Assembly: GCA_947632305.1 (NCBI GenBank)
Contig: CANROS010000005.1
Span: forward strand, 1-46,850
From: an uncultured Paenalcaligenes sp.
GTDB taxonomy: Bacteria; Pseudomonadota; Gammaproteobacteria; Burkholderiales; Burkholderiaceae_B
Length of the DNA stretch: 46,850 bases
Reading direction: 5' to 3'
The notes under the pieces were generated by a model. The model saw only the letters and a program-made list of their open reading frames with translations, searched no databases and was not told the origin of the DNA. Positions 8,805-16,765 of the stretch are shown here, in pieces. The stretch's first letter is position 1, and each line of letters starts with the position of its first letter. Both the position numbers and the translations under genes were made by a program.

Positions 8805-9279
8805 GAGTCGTCCTTGTGGAAAGTGTTTCTATGCATTGCAGCAGATGGTAGAGCGTGGTGAAGCTCAGCATAACTGCCATAAAATAAGCGATAGGGGCAA
8901 TGGGCAATAAAAGCACCGCTGTTTTATCGCCATAGTCAGCAATTTCAGCCGCTTTGCTCCAACTCACCACCGTCAGTAAAGCGATGATGCCTAAAGAAAT
9001 AAACTCCCCTAGCAGTTGTTGAAATCTGCGTAAACGGCCATGTAAGGCCATACTGATCAAATCCACGGTGACATGACTTCTGCTGGCGGAAGACAAGCTA
9101 ATGCCCGAGAAAATGACCCCCACCATTAATAACTCAGTGAGCTCTACTGAGCCTAATACGGGGAAATTAAGGAAATAGCGTCCCACCACGTCTAGCATGG
9201 TGAGACACATCATCAGAAATAGAGTCACTTCGGCTAGACGCCTCATGACAAACAACACGGGGCGAAGCAAAGTGTTCAT
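8797..9279 (-). CDS. dctQ: TRAP transporter small permease, DctQ family
   Basis: The small membrane subunit of the TRAP transporter, which bridges the substrate-binding protein and DctM. The protein is 160 residues with four hydrophobic helices, the family's normal size. I chose ATG 9279 rather than the preceding in-frame GTG 9282, because the AGGA of the ribosome binding site is only 3 bases from the GTG and 6 from the ATG. The motif VGRYFLNFPVLGSVELTEL near residue 33 is typical of DctQ. It lies between dctP and dctM. Confidence 0.9.
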   Translation of the reverse strand: MNTLLRPVLFVMRRLAEVTLFLMMCLTMLDVVGRYFLNFPVLGSVELTELLMVGVIFSGISLSSASRSHVTVDLISMALHGRLRRFQQLLGEFISLGIIALLTVVSWSKAAEIADYGDKTAVLLLPIAPIAYFMAVMLSFTTLYHLLQCIETLSTRTTHD

Positions 9280-9308
9280 CACATGTCCTGATTAGGCAAC
9301 GGAGGTTT

Positions 9309-10358
9309 TTAAGGGCGGGTATCTATTTCAGCGTCTAATTGCTCTAGTTGGTGATAGAAATCTTTAAGTGCCGCTTGGCCGTCGATATTTTTAGCTGCAG
9401 CGGCGTCTAACCAGGCCTGCTCAAAACGCTGTGTGCGTTCACGCACACCGGCGATGAGGGCTTCATCGGCCTCAATAATTTCAATGCCTTTGGCTTGGCC
9501 TGCTTCTAGAGAGGTTTTGTCGGCAGCGCCCCAAGCGGCTCCCGCCATACGAGCTACGTACTCACCACTGAGCTGATCAATGATCTCACGGTCTTTTTCA
9601 TCTAAGTTGTTGTAGGTGCGCTCGTTCATGATGAGGCCGTGTGAGTCACCATAGAGACCACCTGGGAAAGTGGTGATGTAACGCACCACATCATCAAGTT
9701 TAAAGGCGGCGATGGACTCACCAGGGAAAAACAAACCGTCGACGACGCCTGTGCTGATAAGTTCATAGGAATCGGGTGCAGGTTTTACGACGGGGTTTAT
9801 ACCCAAAGCTTGGGCTACGTCCGCAGCCATACCACCACCTACTCGTACTTTGAGCCCTTGAAAGTCTTCGATTTGGCGTACCGGTTTATTGCTGGTAAGA
9901 ATCAAGCCAGGACCATGACCATAGATGCCTAATAATTTGACGCCACGGTGCTCTCCTGCCTCTGCTAGGTATTTGTCGTAAATGCGCCAAGCGGCGACTG
10001 AACGGGCTTCGCCATGGTCACCGGTTAGCGGCAGAGAGGCCACTTTGGCTAAATCAAAACGACCGGGATAGTAAGCATGCGAAATAAAGCTGATGTCCAC
10101 CAAGCCATTACGCACCGCATCATAGTGACCAGCAGGGTTAGTGACGGCTTTAGGTAATAAACGAGGTTTAACGCGGCCTTCGGTTTTTTCTTCAATTTCA
10201 GCTAACCAAGGCACAATAAAGCCCGAGACTAAGGAGTGGGTAGGTGGCAGCCAGACCGAAACGGCTAATTCAGTGGGGGCGGCTTGCGCAACCTGAGCGC
10301 TACTCAGGGTTAAGGCCAAGCCAGAGGAAAGCAGCAGTTTTTTACAGAGTGTCAGCAT
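9309..10358 (-). CDS. dctP: TRAP transporter substrate-binding protein, DctP family
   Basis: A periplasmic solute-binding protein that captures the substrate for the DctQM permease. It has a signal peptide (two lysines, a hydrophobic core, then AQVAQA, residues 1-27) and a mature DctP fold of about 320 residues. GLKVRVGGG near residue 170 carries the arginine that usually pairs with the substrate carboxylate. The GDSHGLIMN stretch is also typical of the family. AAAGGAGA lies 6 bases before the ATG. The downstream and upstream genes are sugar-acid enzymes, so the ligand is probably an aldonate or related hydroxyacid. Confidence 0.92.
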   Translation of the reverse strand: MLTLCKKLLLSSGLALTLSSAQVAQAAPTELAVSVWLPPTHSLVSGFIVPWLAEIEEKTEGRVKPRLLPKAVTNPAGHYDAVRNGLVDISFISHAYYPGRFDLAKVASLPLTGDHGEARSVAAWRIYDKYLAEAGEHRGVKLLGIYGHGPGLILTSNKPVRQIEDFQGLKVRVGGGMAADVAQALGINPVVKPAPDSYELISTGVVDGLFFPGESIAAFKLDDVVRYITTFPGGLYGDSHGLIMNERTYNNLDEKDREIIDQLSGEYVARMAGAAWGAADKTSLEAGQAKGIEIIEADEALIAGVRERTQRFEQAWLDAAAAKNIDGQAALKDFYHQLEQLDAEIDTRP

Positions 10359-10392
10359 AATAAGTCTCCTTTATGTACTTATGTTTTATGTA

Positions 10393-11352
10393 TCAAGCTG
10401 AGGGGGGAGGGGCTAGAGCTAGGGTGACTAAGTTTTCAATCGTTTGATCATGAGTAAAGCCGAGCTCATTAGCCAATTGGGTCTCTAGTGTTGGCCAACG
10501 GCCGAATTGGGCCTCGATGTGAGGTTGAGGCTGCCAGCTAATGAGGTTTAAGCAATGGTTTCCGTAGCGTTTTGCCATGGCTTGGACGAGTTCTCCTGCT
10601 AATACTCGTTGAGTGGGCAAGGTAACAGCTCGACTGGTAGGCCAAGCGCTGGGTTTTGTTAAGGCAGCATGCAGCAGTTGTTCTAAGCAGCAAGGCAAGG
10701 AAATAAGCCAATGGCTGGACTCGGCGGAAACGGGGCAGGTATAAGGGAGGCCTGCGGCCAGATGGCGCAGCATATCGCTGGAAAAGGTGGAAAAAGCACC
10801 GATGGCTTGCAAAGGTCGAGCAATCACACCGGAGAGACGTATGCTGCGACCGTCTATGTGACCGAGTCGACTGTAGTCCGCAATCAGTAGCTCTAGCATG
10901 CGTTTGTGCGTGCCGTAGCTTAGGGTGGGTTGGATGGGGGTTTGATCATGAATATGATCAGGTAACGGGGTGCCGAACACGCCAATAGAACTGGTGAACA
11001 CAACGGTAGGTTTAGAGCCACTACGGCGTAAGGCTTCAAGTAAATCTATAGAGGCTCGCAGATTCACATCTAGCCCAAGGCTTAGGTTCTCTGCGGCCTT
11101 TTTGCTGGTGACACTGGCTAGATGAAAAACATAATCCGCAGGCTCAGAGAGAACGTGTTTTTGTACATGAGCACTGCATAAATCGCCCACTACGTCGTGG
11201 AGCCAATCAGGTTGGTGCGATAACGCAGGGAGTTGTAAGTCGGTGCGGGTTAAACGAGTGATGGGCTGGTCACCTAGGCGAGCTCGTGAGATTAATGTGC
11301 GGGTTAAGGCTTCACCTATATAGCTGCCAGCACCCGTAATGACTATGTGCAC
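10393..11352 (-). CDS. denD: NAD-dependent epimerase/dehydratase family protein, DenD-like D-erythronate dehydrogenase
   Basis: An extended short-chain dehydrogenase of 319 residues. It shows the N-terminal nucleotide-binding motif GAGSYIG, serines in VVFTSSIGVFG (120-123), and the YxxxK pair at Tyr146 and Lys150 in LSYGTHK. ADYVFHLASVTSKKAAENLS and TSSIGVFGTPLPD closely resemble DenD, which oxidises D-erythronate to 2-oxo-tetronate. The start is GTG 11352 with AGGGGA 5 bases upstream, and it overlaps the end of the isomerase-like gene by 10 bases. In known clusters denD accompanies otnI, otnK and otnC; here only an otnI-like neighbour is present. Substrate assignment is inferred from family resemblance. 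Confidence 0.78.
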   Translation of the reverse strand: MHIVITGAGSYIGEALTRTLISRARLGDQPITRLTRTDLQLPALSHQPDWLHDVVGDLCSAHVQKHVLSEPADYVFHLASVTSKKAAENLSLGLDVNLRASIDLLEALRRSGSKPTVVFTSSIGVFGTPLPDHIHDQTPIQPTLSYGTHKRMLELLIADYSRLGHIDGRSIRLSGVIARPLQAIGAFSTFSSDMLRHLAAGLPYTCPVSAESSHWLISLPCCLEQLLHAALTKPSAWPTSRAVTLPTQRVLAGELVQAMAKRYGNHCLNLISWQPQPHIEAQFGRWPTLETQLANELGFTHDQTIENLVTLALAPPPSA

Positions 11353-12152
11353 AGCGATCCCCTAGGAATAGAGCATAGCCCTACTTTTTGTAATGTTGTC
11401 AGAAAATCCAAACCGGTTTCCAGCTGGTTTAAGGGTTTGTATTCGCATCCAATGTAGCCTAGGTAATTAGCCGTCTGAAGGCGCTGTAGCGCATGCAGTA
11501 TTTCGGGGTAAGCCTGTAGGTTAGGCTCATGACGTCCTATGGGGTTAGCCAGTTGAATATGCGCCACAAATGGCAGCGTTTGTTCTAGGGTCTCGAGTAG
11601 AGGTAGGTTTTCTTTTAGTGTGTGATAAAAATCAAATTGCAAACGGACTTGTGGAGAATTGAGTGCAGCAAGAATGGGGCTGATCTGCAGCGGGGACCAA
11701 TAGGCATAGCCAGGAGCATCTTGGCGGTTTAGGGCTTCCAGCTGAAGGGTGAGATTTAGACCTTTAATTTGGTTTAAAGCCCACGCTAAGTTTTCTAATA
11801 AAGTTTGGCTCCACAGGTTTTGGTCTATGGCCGCAGTTTGGCCTGCCATGACATGGATAGCAGACGCGTTAAGGGCTTGCGCTTTTTTTAAGGCCAGCTC
11901 AAAGTCTGTTTTGAATTGGGCTTGATAACCGGGTAGCGCTGCGACTCCTGGCTGGTTAGGTCTAACGGGGGTGTTAATTAAAATGGTTTGTAGACCATAG
12001 TCTTTGAGCGGAGCGGTGTATTCGGATATGGCTAAATCATAAGGAAACAACAGTTCTACGTGTTTAAAGCCTTGTGCAGCTACCCGAGCACAGCGTTCTG
12101 AAAAACGGACGTGCTCGGGGAAAAATAAACTCAGATTAGCGGTAAAGCGCAT
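11343..12152 (-). CDS. Hydroxypyruvate isomerase-like TIM-barrel protein (Hyi/OtnI family)
   Basis: A 269-residue sugar-phosphate-isomerase-type TIM barrel closest to E. coli Hyi and to the OtnI 2-oxo-tetronate isomerase. The N-terminus MRFTANLSLFF and HVELLFPYDLAISEY match the family, as do the presumed catalytic and metal residues Glu139 (LQLEALN), Asp174 (FDFYH) and Glu237 (CEYKP). It likely interconverts a 2-oxo-hydroxyacid and its 3-oxo or semialdehyde isomer, either hydroxypyruvate to tartronate semialdehyde or 2-oxo- to 3-oxo-tetronate. It starts 15 bases after the beta-hydroxyacid dehydrogenase gene with GGAG as ribosome binding site. Confidence 0.82.
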   Translation of the reverse strand: MRFTANLSLFFPEHVRFSERCARVAAQGFKHVELLFPYDLAISEYTAPLKDYGLQTILINTPVRPNQPGVAALPGYQAQFKTDFELALKKAQALNASAIHVMAGQTAAIDQNLWSQTLLENLAWALNQIKGLNLTLQLEALNRQDAPGYAYWSPLQISPILAALNSPQVRLQFDFYHTLKENLPLLETLEQTLPFVAHIQLANPIGRHEPNLQAYPEILHALQRLQTANYLGYIGCEYKPLNQLETGLDFLTTLQKVGLCSIPRGSLCT

Positions 12153-12167
12153 AATACGTCTCCGGCC

Positions 12168-13058
12168 TTAGCTTTGGTGCTGAAAGCGAGTTAGGCTTTC
12201 GGGATGACTAAGGCACACCAAGGCAGAGATCTCTGCGGCACCTAAACCTAGCGCACTGGCTTGAAGTAAGTTTTGCTGTACTGTCCCTAGCAAAGAGGTT
12301 GGCGTTTGAGTTTGTTGAGCTAGATCCAAAGCACCATTGACATCTTTACGCATGGTGTCTAGCGTGCCAATCACGTGCTCTTGGGCTTCGAGCATGCGGG
12401 GGGTGAATAAAGAAAGCAATTGGGAATCAGCCCAGCCGCCTTGTAAGGCGTTGGGTAATTTAGATGCGTCTATGCCAGCGGCACGGGCTAAGCTGAGGGC
12501 TTCAGCAATGGCATTCAGGGTGGCGGCGACAATGGCTTGATTGCAAAGCTTAGCCGTTTGTCCTGCGCCTATTGGACCCAAATGAGTAATACGAGCTGCA
12601 TAGGCTTTTAGGGCAGGCATGGCAGCTGCCAAGGCCTCCGGATCGCCTCCTGCCATAATGGTTAAGGTGCCGGCCTCGGTGCCGGCCACACCGCCAGATA
12701 CTGGGGCGTCTACCCAGCACCGGTTGTGGAGCTGGGCAAAGCGTTGCGCCAGATCTTGTGTACGATCAGGAGCGATGCTGGAGTGATCTACCAGCCAGGG
12801 GATGGAGCTGGCCTCTGCTATCCCTTCAAGGCCAAAAACGACTTGTTCTACAGCCGTTGCGTCTAATAAGCACAGTAAAACCCCATCTACGTCTGTGGCG
12901 GCGTCTGCTGGCGTAGCACAGACTTCGGCTCCTAAAGAGGCCAGCGCGTTGGCTTTGGCAACTGAGCGGTTCCAAACTTTGACGTGATGACCGGCCAGCA
13001 GTAAGCGTTTGGCCATCACGGACCCCATTAGGCCTAAGCCACAAAAAGCAAGTTTCAT
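12168..13058 (-). CDS. Beta-hydroxyacid dehydrogenase (3-hydroxyisobutyrate dehydrogenase family; tartronate semialdehyde reductase or LtnD-like)
   Basis: A 296-residue NAD(P)-dependent oxidoreductase. It has the N-terminal Rossmann motif GLGLMG (residues 7-12), the substrate-binding [10 protein letters not shown] (117-126) and the catalytic lysine Lys170 in [11 protein letters not shown]. Family members reduce tartronate semialdehyde to D-glycerate (GarR/GlxR), oxidise 3-hydroxyisobutyrate, or oxidise L-threonate (LtnD). Sequence alone does not separate these. Its ATG overlaps the stop of the dehydratase gene by 4 bases (ATGA), so the two are translationally coupled. The isomerase-like gene follows directly, which favours a role on a C3 or C4 sugar acid. 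Confidence 0.85.
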   Translation of the reverse strand: MKLAFCGLGLMGSVMAKRLLLAGHHVKVWNRSVAKANALASLGAEVCATPADAATDVDGVLLCLLDATAVEQVVFGLEGIAEASSIPWLVDHSSIAPDRTQDLAQRFAQLHNRCWVDAPVSGGVAGTEAGTLTIMAGGDPEALAAAMPALKAYAARITHLGPIGAGQTAKLCNQAIVAATLNAIAEALSLARAAGIDASKLPNALQGGWADSQLLSLFTPRMLEAQEHVIGTLDTMRKDVNGALDLAQQTQTPTSLLGTVQQNLLQASALGLGAAEISALVCLSHPESLTRFQHQS

Positions 13059-14773
13059 GCATCGTCTCCGACAGGATCGTAGGGCCAGTCTAAATTGCCT
13101 GAGTGAGTGGTGGCCCCTTCGTTGGCGGGACCCACCAGTTTGGCGTATTTTTCTAGTACCCCAGCAAGAGGGGGCACTGCCGGAATGGTGTGCTGAGCGC
13201 GGCGAGATTCAAGTTCTGTGGCACTGATGGCTAGATTTACCGTGCGTGCGGTGGCATCAATTTCGATAAGGTCACCGTCTTGGACTAGGCCAATGGCTCC
13301 ACCCATAGCGGCTTCTGGGCTGGCGTAGCCAATACACATGCCTCGCGTAGCGCCGGAGAAACGACCATCGGTTAACAAAGCCACTTTCTCACCTTTGCCT
13401 TGCCCATAAATGGCAGCTGTGACACTGAGCATTTCTCGCATCCCCGGCCCGCCTTTGGGGCCTTCGTTACGAATCACTAGTACATCACCGTCTTGGTATT
13501 GTTGCTTCATTACGGCTTGCATACAGCTTTCTTCGTTCTCAAAAACACGAGCTTTACCGGAAAACGTTAAGGTCTTTAGGCCGGCGATTTTAAGGAGGGC
13601 GCCATGGGGGCACAAATTGCCTTTTAAGACCACGACACCGCCACTGGCATGAAGGGCTTGGTCACAGGAGAAAACAATTTTATTGTCGGGCTCAGGAAAG
13701 GCAAGCAGGGCTTCTGCGAGGGTAGTGCCCTCTAGGGTGAGGGTGTCACCATGCAAGAAACCACCAGCTAATAGGGCTTTGAGTACCACAGGGGTCCCAC
13801 CAATGTGATGGAGGTCTTTGGCAAGATAGGCACCGCCAGGCTGTAAATTAGCGATTAAAGGGGTGCGTTCAAAGACACGCCCTATGTCTTCTAGAGTAAA
13901 ACGGATGCCGGCTTCATTGGCAATAGCTGGAATATGCAAGGCGGCATTGGTTGAGCCTCCTGTGGCAGCGACTACGGCACAGGCATTTTCTAAACTTTTA
14001 AAGGTGACGAGGTCTCGGGGCAGGGGGCCGCCTTTTTCCAGCAGTGTCATTACCTGTTTGCCTGCCCGTCTGGCCAGAGCCAAACGGCTGCTATAGACCG
14101 CAGGTATCATAGATGAGCCCAGTAGAGATAAACCTAAGGTTTCACCCACCATCGCCATGGTATTAGCGGTGAACTGTCCGGGACAAGCACCCGCTGTAGG
14201 GGAGGAACTGCATTCTATGCCCCGCAGCTGTTCTAAGCTGATGGCACCACTTTGATAGCGACCAACGGCTTCAATGGTGGTGAGAATGGTGCTGTCTTGG
14301 CCGCTTTCGGGGTCTAGGCCCGGCAGCATAGAGCCACCATAGATAAATACGGAAGGCACATTAGTACGCACCATGCCCATCATGATTCCGGGTAATGTTT
14401 TGTCACAACCTGCAAAGCCTACCAGACCATCGTAGGCATGGCCTCGTACCATGAGCTCTACGCTGTCGGCTATGGTTTCTCGGGATACCAAGCTCATGCG
14501 CATTCCTGCGTGATTCATGGAGGTGCCATCTGAGACTGAAATAGTAGAAAAACAAATGGGTACACCACCACCTTCAGCGACCCCTAGTCGAGCATGGTCA
14601 GCTTGAGGTGCTAAGGACATAGAGCAAGGGGTATTATCGCCGGCTGTGCTCACTATCCCTACAAAAGACTGTTCTAGATTGGCGTCGTCCATGCCCGTAG
14701 CCCGAAGGAAAGCGCGGTGGGGGGCACGAGTAGGACCGGTAGTAACAACGCGTGAGCGATGTTTATGTAACAT
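13055..14773 (-). CDS. IlvD-type dehydratase (dihydroxy-acid dehydratase or sugar-acid dehydratase)
   Basis: An iron-sulfur dehydratase of the IlvD/Edd family that converts a 2,3-dihydroxyacid to a 2-oxoacid. Three cluster-ligand cysteines are visible at residues 50 (GDNTPC), 123 (GCDKTLPG) and 197 ([12 protein letters not shown]). This is the pattern of the short [2Fe-2S] dehydratases. [12 protein letters not shown] and [12 protein letters not shown] in the C-terminal half are also family hallmarks. I chose ATG 14773: GAGGAG lies 7 bases upstream, whereas the longer in-frame ATG at 14791 would include that ribosome binding site and touch the regulator stop. It could be the biosynthetic IlvD for branched amino acids. 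The operon of sugar-acid genes makes a catabolic aldonate or glycerate dehydratase more likely. Confidence 0.83.
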   Translation of the reverse strand: MLHKHRSRVVTTGPTRAPHRAFLRATGMDDANLEQSFVGIVSTAGDNTPCSMSLAPQADHARLGVAEGGGVPICFSTISVSDGTSMNHAGMRMSLVSRETIADSVELMVRGHAYDGLVGFAGCDKTLPGIMMGMVRTNVPSVFIYGGSMLPGLDPESGQDSTILTTIEAVGRYQSGAISLEQLRGIECSSSPTAGACPGQFTANTMAMVGETLGLSLLGSSMIPAVYSSRLALARRAGKQVMTLLEKGGPLPRDLVTFKSLENACAVVAATGGSTNAALHIPAIANEAGIRFTLEDIGRVFERTPLIANLQPGGAYLAKDLHHIGGTPVVLKALLAGGFLHGDTLTLEGTTLAEALLAFPEPDNKIVFSCDQALHASGGVVVLKGNLCPHGALLKIAGLKTLTFSGKARVFENEESCMQAVMKQQYQDGDVLVIRNEGPKGGPGMREMLSVTAAIYGQGKGEKVALLTDGRFSGATRGMCIGYASPEAAMGGAIGLVQDGDLIEIDATARTVNLAISATELESRRAQHTIPAVPPLAGVLEKYAKLVGPANEGATTHSGNLDWPYDPVGDDA

Positions 14774-14791
14774 GGGAAGTCTCCTCTTCAT

Positions 14792-15481
14792 CTAGGTGGA
14801 AGAAGGTTGTAAGGATAAAAGCTGTTCAAATGGCCAGCTGATGTCGGCTTGGATGGCTTGCTGGGCAGCGTGTGCATCGCCTGCCTGTAAAGCATCAACG
14901 AGCTTTTCATGGTGGTCGTCAATAGTGGCACGTTCGGGTCCACAGAGTTCTTGCACTTCACGCAAATAGGGGCCTGATTGCAACCAGAGGCTTTCAATCA
15001 GGCCCAGCATCACAGGTGAGCGCGCTGTTTTATAAATACGGAAATGAAATTCGCGGTTTAGTTCTAGGCTGGTGCTTAGACCATTAGGCTGAGTCCGGCT
15101 TTGATGGATGTCATGGGCTAATTGTTTAAGGGCTTGGAGTTCATCAGCAGAAAAACCAATTTGGCAGGCCCATTGGGTGGCCGTGCCTTCAACGAGTAAC
15201 CGTGAACGGTGTAGATCGGCTAAACGTTGAGGCGTGATCAAAGGAAGACGGGCTGAGCGGCTGCGCATCGGTTCTAAGGCTTGTTGGGCAATGAGCTTGC
15301 GCAAGGCTTCTCGTACCGGCATGGTACTGGTGTCTAAATTATCGGCTAGCTCTTGGATAGCCAGTACCTGGCCTGCTCTATAGGCGCCATGCATGATGCG
15401 GTTGCGTAGTACTTGATACACCGCATCGTGTACCGACGTACGAACAATGGGTTCTTTGGTGCTAAAGGTGGCTTTGTCCAT
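14792..15481 (-). CDS. GntR-family transcriptional regulator with FCD domain
   Basis: A 229-residue repressor-type regulator. The N-terminal winged helix-turn-helix covers about residues 15-80, with VLAIQELADNLDTSTMPVREALRKL as the recognition region. The C-terminal FCD (FadR-type) effector domain covers about 85-220 and includes ELNREFHFRIY and HHEKLVDALQAGD. FCD regulators of this kind usually respond to the carboxylic acid that the operon degrades. It is the first gene of the minus-strand operon, and the dehydratase gene follows 18 bases later. A large inverted repeat lies 20-42 bases upstream of its ATG, which points to autoregulation of the whole operon. Confidence 0.92.
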   Translation of the reverse strand: MDKATFSTKEPIVRTSVHDAVYQVLRNRIMHGAYRAGQVLAIQELADNLDTSTMPVREALRKLIAQQALEPMRSRSARLPLITPQRLADLHRSRLLVEGTATQWACQIGFSADELQALKQLAHDIHQSRTQPNGLSTSLELNREFHFRIYKTARSPVMLGLIESLWLQSGPYLREVQELCGPERATIDDHHEKLVDALQAGDAHAAQQAIQADISWPFEQLLSLQPSST

Positions 15482-15500
15482 AACGACTCATATCACTTTG

Positions 15501-15523
15501 ATTTTTGATCTTTGATCAAATAT
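15501..15523 (-). promoter_or_regulatory. Probable GntR operator upstream of the sugar-acid operon
   Basis: A near-perfect inverted repeat: TTTGATC (15504-15510) and GATCAAA (15514-15520) around a TTT spacer. The arms extend outward to ten bases each with a single mismatch. The right part also contains the perfect 10-bp palindrome TTTGATCAAA (15511-15520). It lies 20 bases upstream of the regulator ATG, over the expected promoter region. Binding is inferred from position and symmetry. Confidence 0.65.
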
Positions 15524-15584
15524 AAGAGTTTGGACACCAATGCCATATTCGGGATATCCCTTGAGCGGTTTTTTTGGTGGTGGG

Positions 15585-15630
15585 GGAGTTAAAAATAAAA
15601 AACCCAGAGGCTTAAAAGTAAGCCTCTGGG
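15585..15630 (-). terminator. Rho-independent terminator of the Ivy-like gene
   Basis: CCCAGAGGCTT (15603-15613) and AAGCCTCTGGG (15620-15630) form a perfect 11-bp stem with a 6-base loop. On the minus strand it is followed by a T-rich tract (TTTTTTATTTTTAAC). It lies just past the stop of the minus-strand gene at 15657 and insulates that gene from the operon downstream. Confidence 0.9.
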
Positions 15631-15656
15631 CATTTGGTTTGAAAAAGCGGCCTAGT

Positions 15657-16121
15657 CTAGTTAGCTAAATAAAATTGCTGCCAAATGGTAGGTACAAAAT
15701 CATAGTCATAATCACCCAACCAAACGACTGTGGTTTGATGAGGCGTGGTGTCTTCTGCAGATTCATAGCGCACAGCCCCTTTGACAAAGTCGTTGGTGCT
15801 GGGGTCTAGCAGCGCCACGTAGCTAGAGTTAGGGCAGTTTTTAGGTTCGCACGCCGAAAAAGCGACATAGTCTTTTTCATTAACCGTAACTAAAACCCCT
15901 GGGGATGCTGTGCCGTATTGGCTTAGCCAAGCGGTTTCTTGGGGTGTTTCTTTGATTAAGTTGGCAAAGCTAGTGGCGATCTCTTTGTTGTTTTGGGTAA
16001 TGTCAGCGAGATACTCATTTACAAAAGGCGTGTTGGTGTCGCTGGCGGGTTGGGCCGCAGAGGCGGTAACAGTGAGCAGGCTGCTTAGGACAGCAGTAAA
16101 AATCGCTTTTTTATTTAGCAT
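15657..16121 (-). CDS. Ivy-like inhibitor of vertebrate (c-type) lysozyme
   Basis: A secreted periplasmic protein of 154 residues. The signal peptide is residues 1 to about 22 (MLNKK, hydrophobic core, TASA). The mature part aligns with E. coli Ivy, including TAWLSQYGT against PAWVMKGGT and AFSACEPKNC (residues 87-96) against VMSACKPHDC. The two cysteines flank the loop that plugs the lysozyme active site in Ivy. I chose ATG 16121 because TGGAG lies 6 bases upstream; the longer TTG start at 16133 is the ribosome binding site itself. The gene is monocistronic, with its own terminator. Inhibition of host lysozyme is inferred; the exact loop residues differ from E. coli. Confidence 0.75.
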   Translation of the reverse strand: MLNKKAIFTAVLSSLLTVTASAAQPASDTNTPFVNEYLADITQNNKEIATSFANLIKETPQETAWLSQYGTASPGVLVTVNEKDYVAFSACEPKNCPNSSYVALLDPSTNDFVKGAVRYESAEDTTPHQTTVVWLGDYDYDFVPTIWQQFYLAN

Positions 16122-16150
16122 AAATAACTCCAATTTGAGATCACGTTTAG

Positions 16151-16166
16151 CGTTGATAAGTCAACG
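16151..16166. repeat. Inverted repeat in the leader of the Ivy-like gene
   Basis: CGTTGA (16151-16156) and TCAACG (16161-16166) are perfect arms around TAAG, 30 bases upstream of the Ivy-like ATG. This could be a regulator site or a leader hairpin. Confidence 0.4.
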
Positions 16167-16244
16167 TTTCAGGCAAAAGGTTAAAGCGCACTAGTAGGTG
16201 TGGCTTTTATAGAAACTCTTTTACAACATCTTACCCGCATTAGC

Positions 16245-16294
16245 TCGTCACGCATTAGGGTTTACCCTATAATAGAGTAACTGATGATTACTCT
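16245..16294 (+). promoter_or_regulatory. Palindrome-rich promoter of the 73-residue protein gene
   Basis: A consensus -10 TATAAT lies at 16268-16273, with a partial -35 TCGTCA at 16245-16250 (17-base spacer). TAGGGT-TT-ACCCTA (16256-16269) overlaps the -10. AGAGTAA (16274-16280) and TTACTCT (16288-16294) form a second inverted repeat around the expected transcription start. The arrangement suggests repressor control. Confidence 0.6.
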
Positions 16295-16313
16295 AACCAA
16301 TAAGGGTTTCAAA

Positions 16314-16535
16314 ATGGTGAACTACAGACTGGCAACGTCCAATAACGTGACTTTAGAACAGAGATCCGCTACCAATGGATGCGTACAGCGTGGTCATAGT
16401 CTCTGGTATCAGTTGGTCATTCTGCTTAAACAGTGGGATCAAAAAGCTCAACGGTTTTTTGCTGCTCAGGCTAGCACTCGAGCACAAGAACCTCTAGAAA
16501 TCCGATGGGGTTTTGATTTACACTCTGGTTTTTAA
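16314..16535 (+). CDS. Small protein of unknown function, 73 residues
   Basis: I do not recognise this protein. It begins MVNYRLATSNNVTLEQRSA and has a central moderately hydrophobic, aromatic stretch (SLWYQLVILLKQW, about residues 31-43). It ends in an acidic/aromatic tail (IRWGFDLHSGF) and contains one cysteine. I chose ATG 16314 because AAGGG lies 7 bases upstream; an in-frame ATG at 16284 sits inside an inverted repeat and lacks a ribosome binding site. A consensus -10 upstream and a terminator 30 bases downstream make it a self-contained transcription unit, which supports its being a real gene. Confidence 0.55.
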   Translation: MVNYRLATSNNVTLEQRSATNGCVQRGHSLWYQLVILLKQWDQKAQRFFAAQASTRAQEPLEIRWGFDLHSGF

Positions 16536-16564
16536 TCTGGGTCGACTCACTTACTTACTGTATT

Positions 16565-16593
16565 AGCCAGCCTAAACAAGAGCTGGCTTTTTT
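16565..16593 (+). terminator. Rho-independent terminator after the 73-residue protein gene
   Basis: AGCCAGC (16565-16571) and GCTGGCT (16582-16588) form a 7-bp stem running into a T tract at 16587-16593. Confidence 0.85.
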
Positions 16594-16765
16594 GTGCCCG
16601 AGTCACGGGGGGTTAGGGTTTTGGCTTGAACCGCTTTATACTGTGGGTATTGTTGAAGTCTGTTAGGTATTACCCAGACAAAGCCCATCTTTTGGTTTTT
16701 TTAATCTCAGGGTTTGCATTGGGTAGCTTTACAACTAGATGAATACTGACAGTAAAGGAATTACT

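Noticed and set aside
14774-14791. Upstream ATG of the IlvD-type gene
   Set aside because: The GAGGAG ribosome binding site lies inside this extension, just before ATG 14773.
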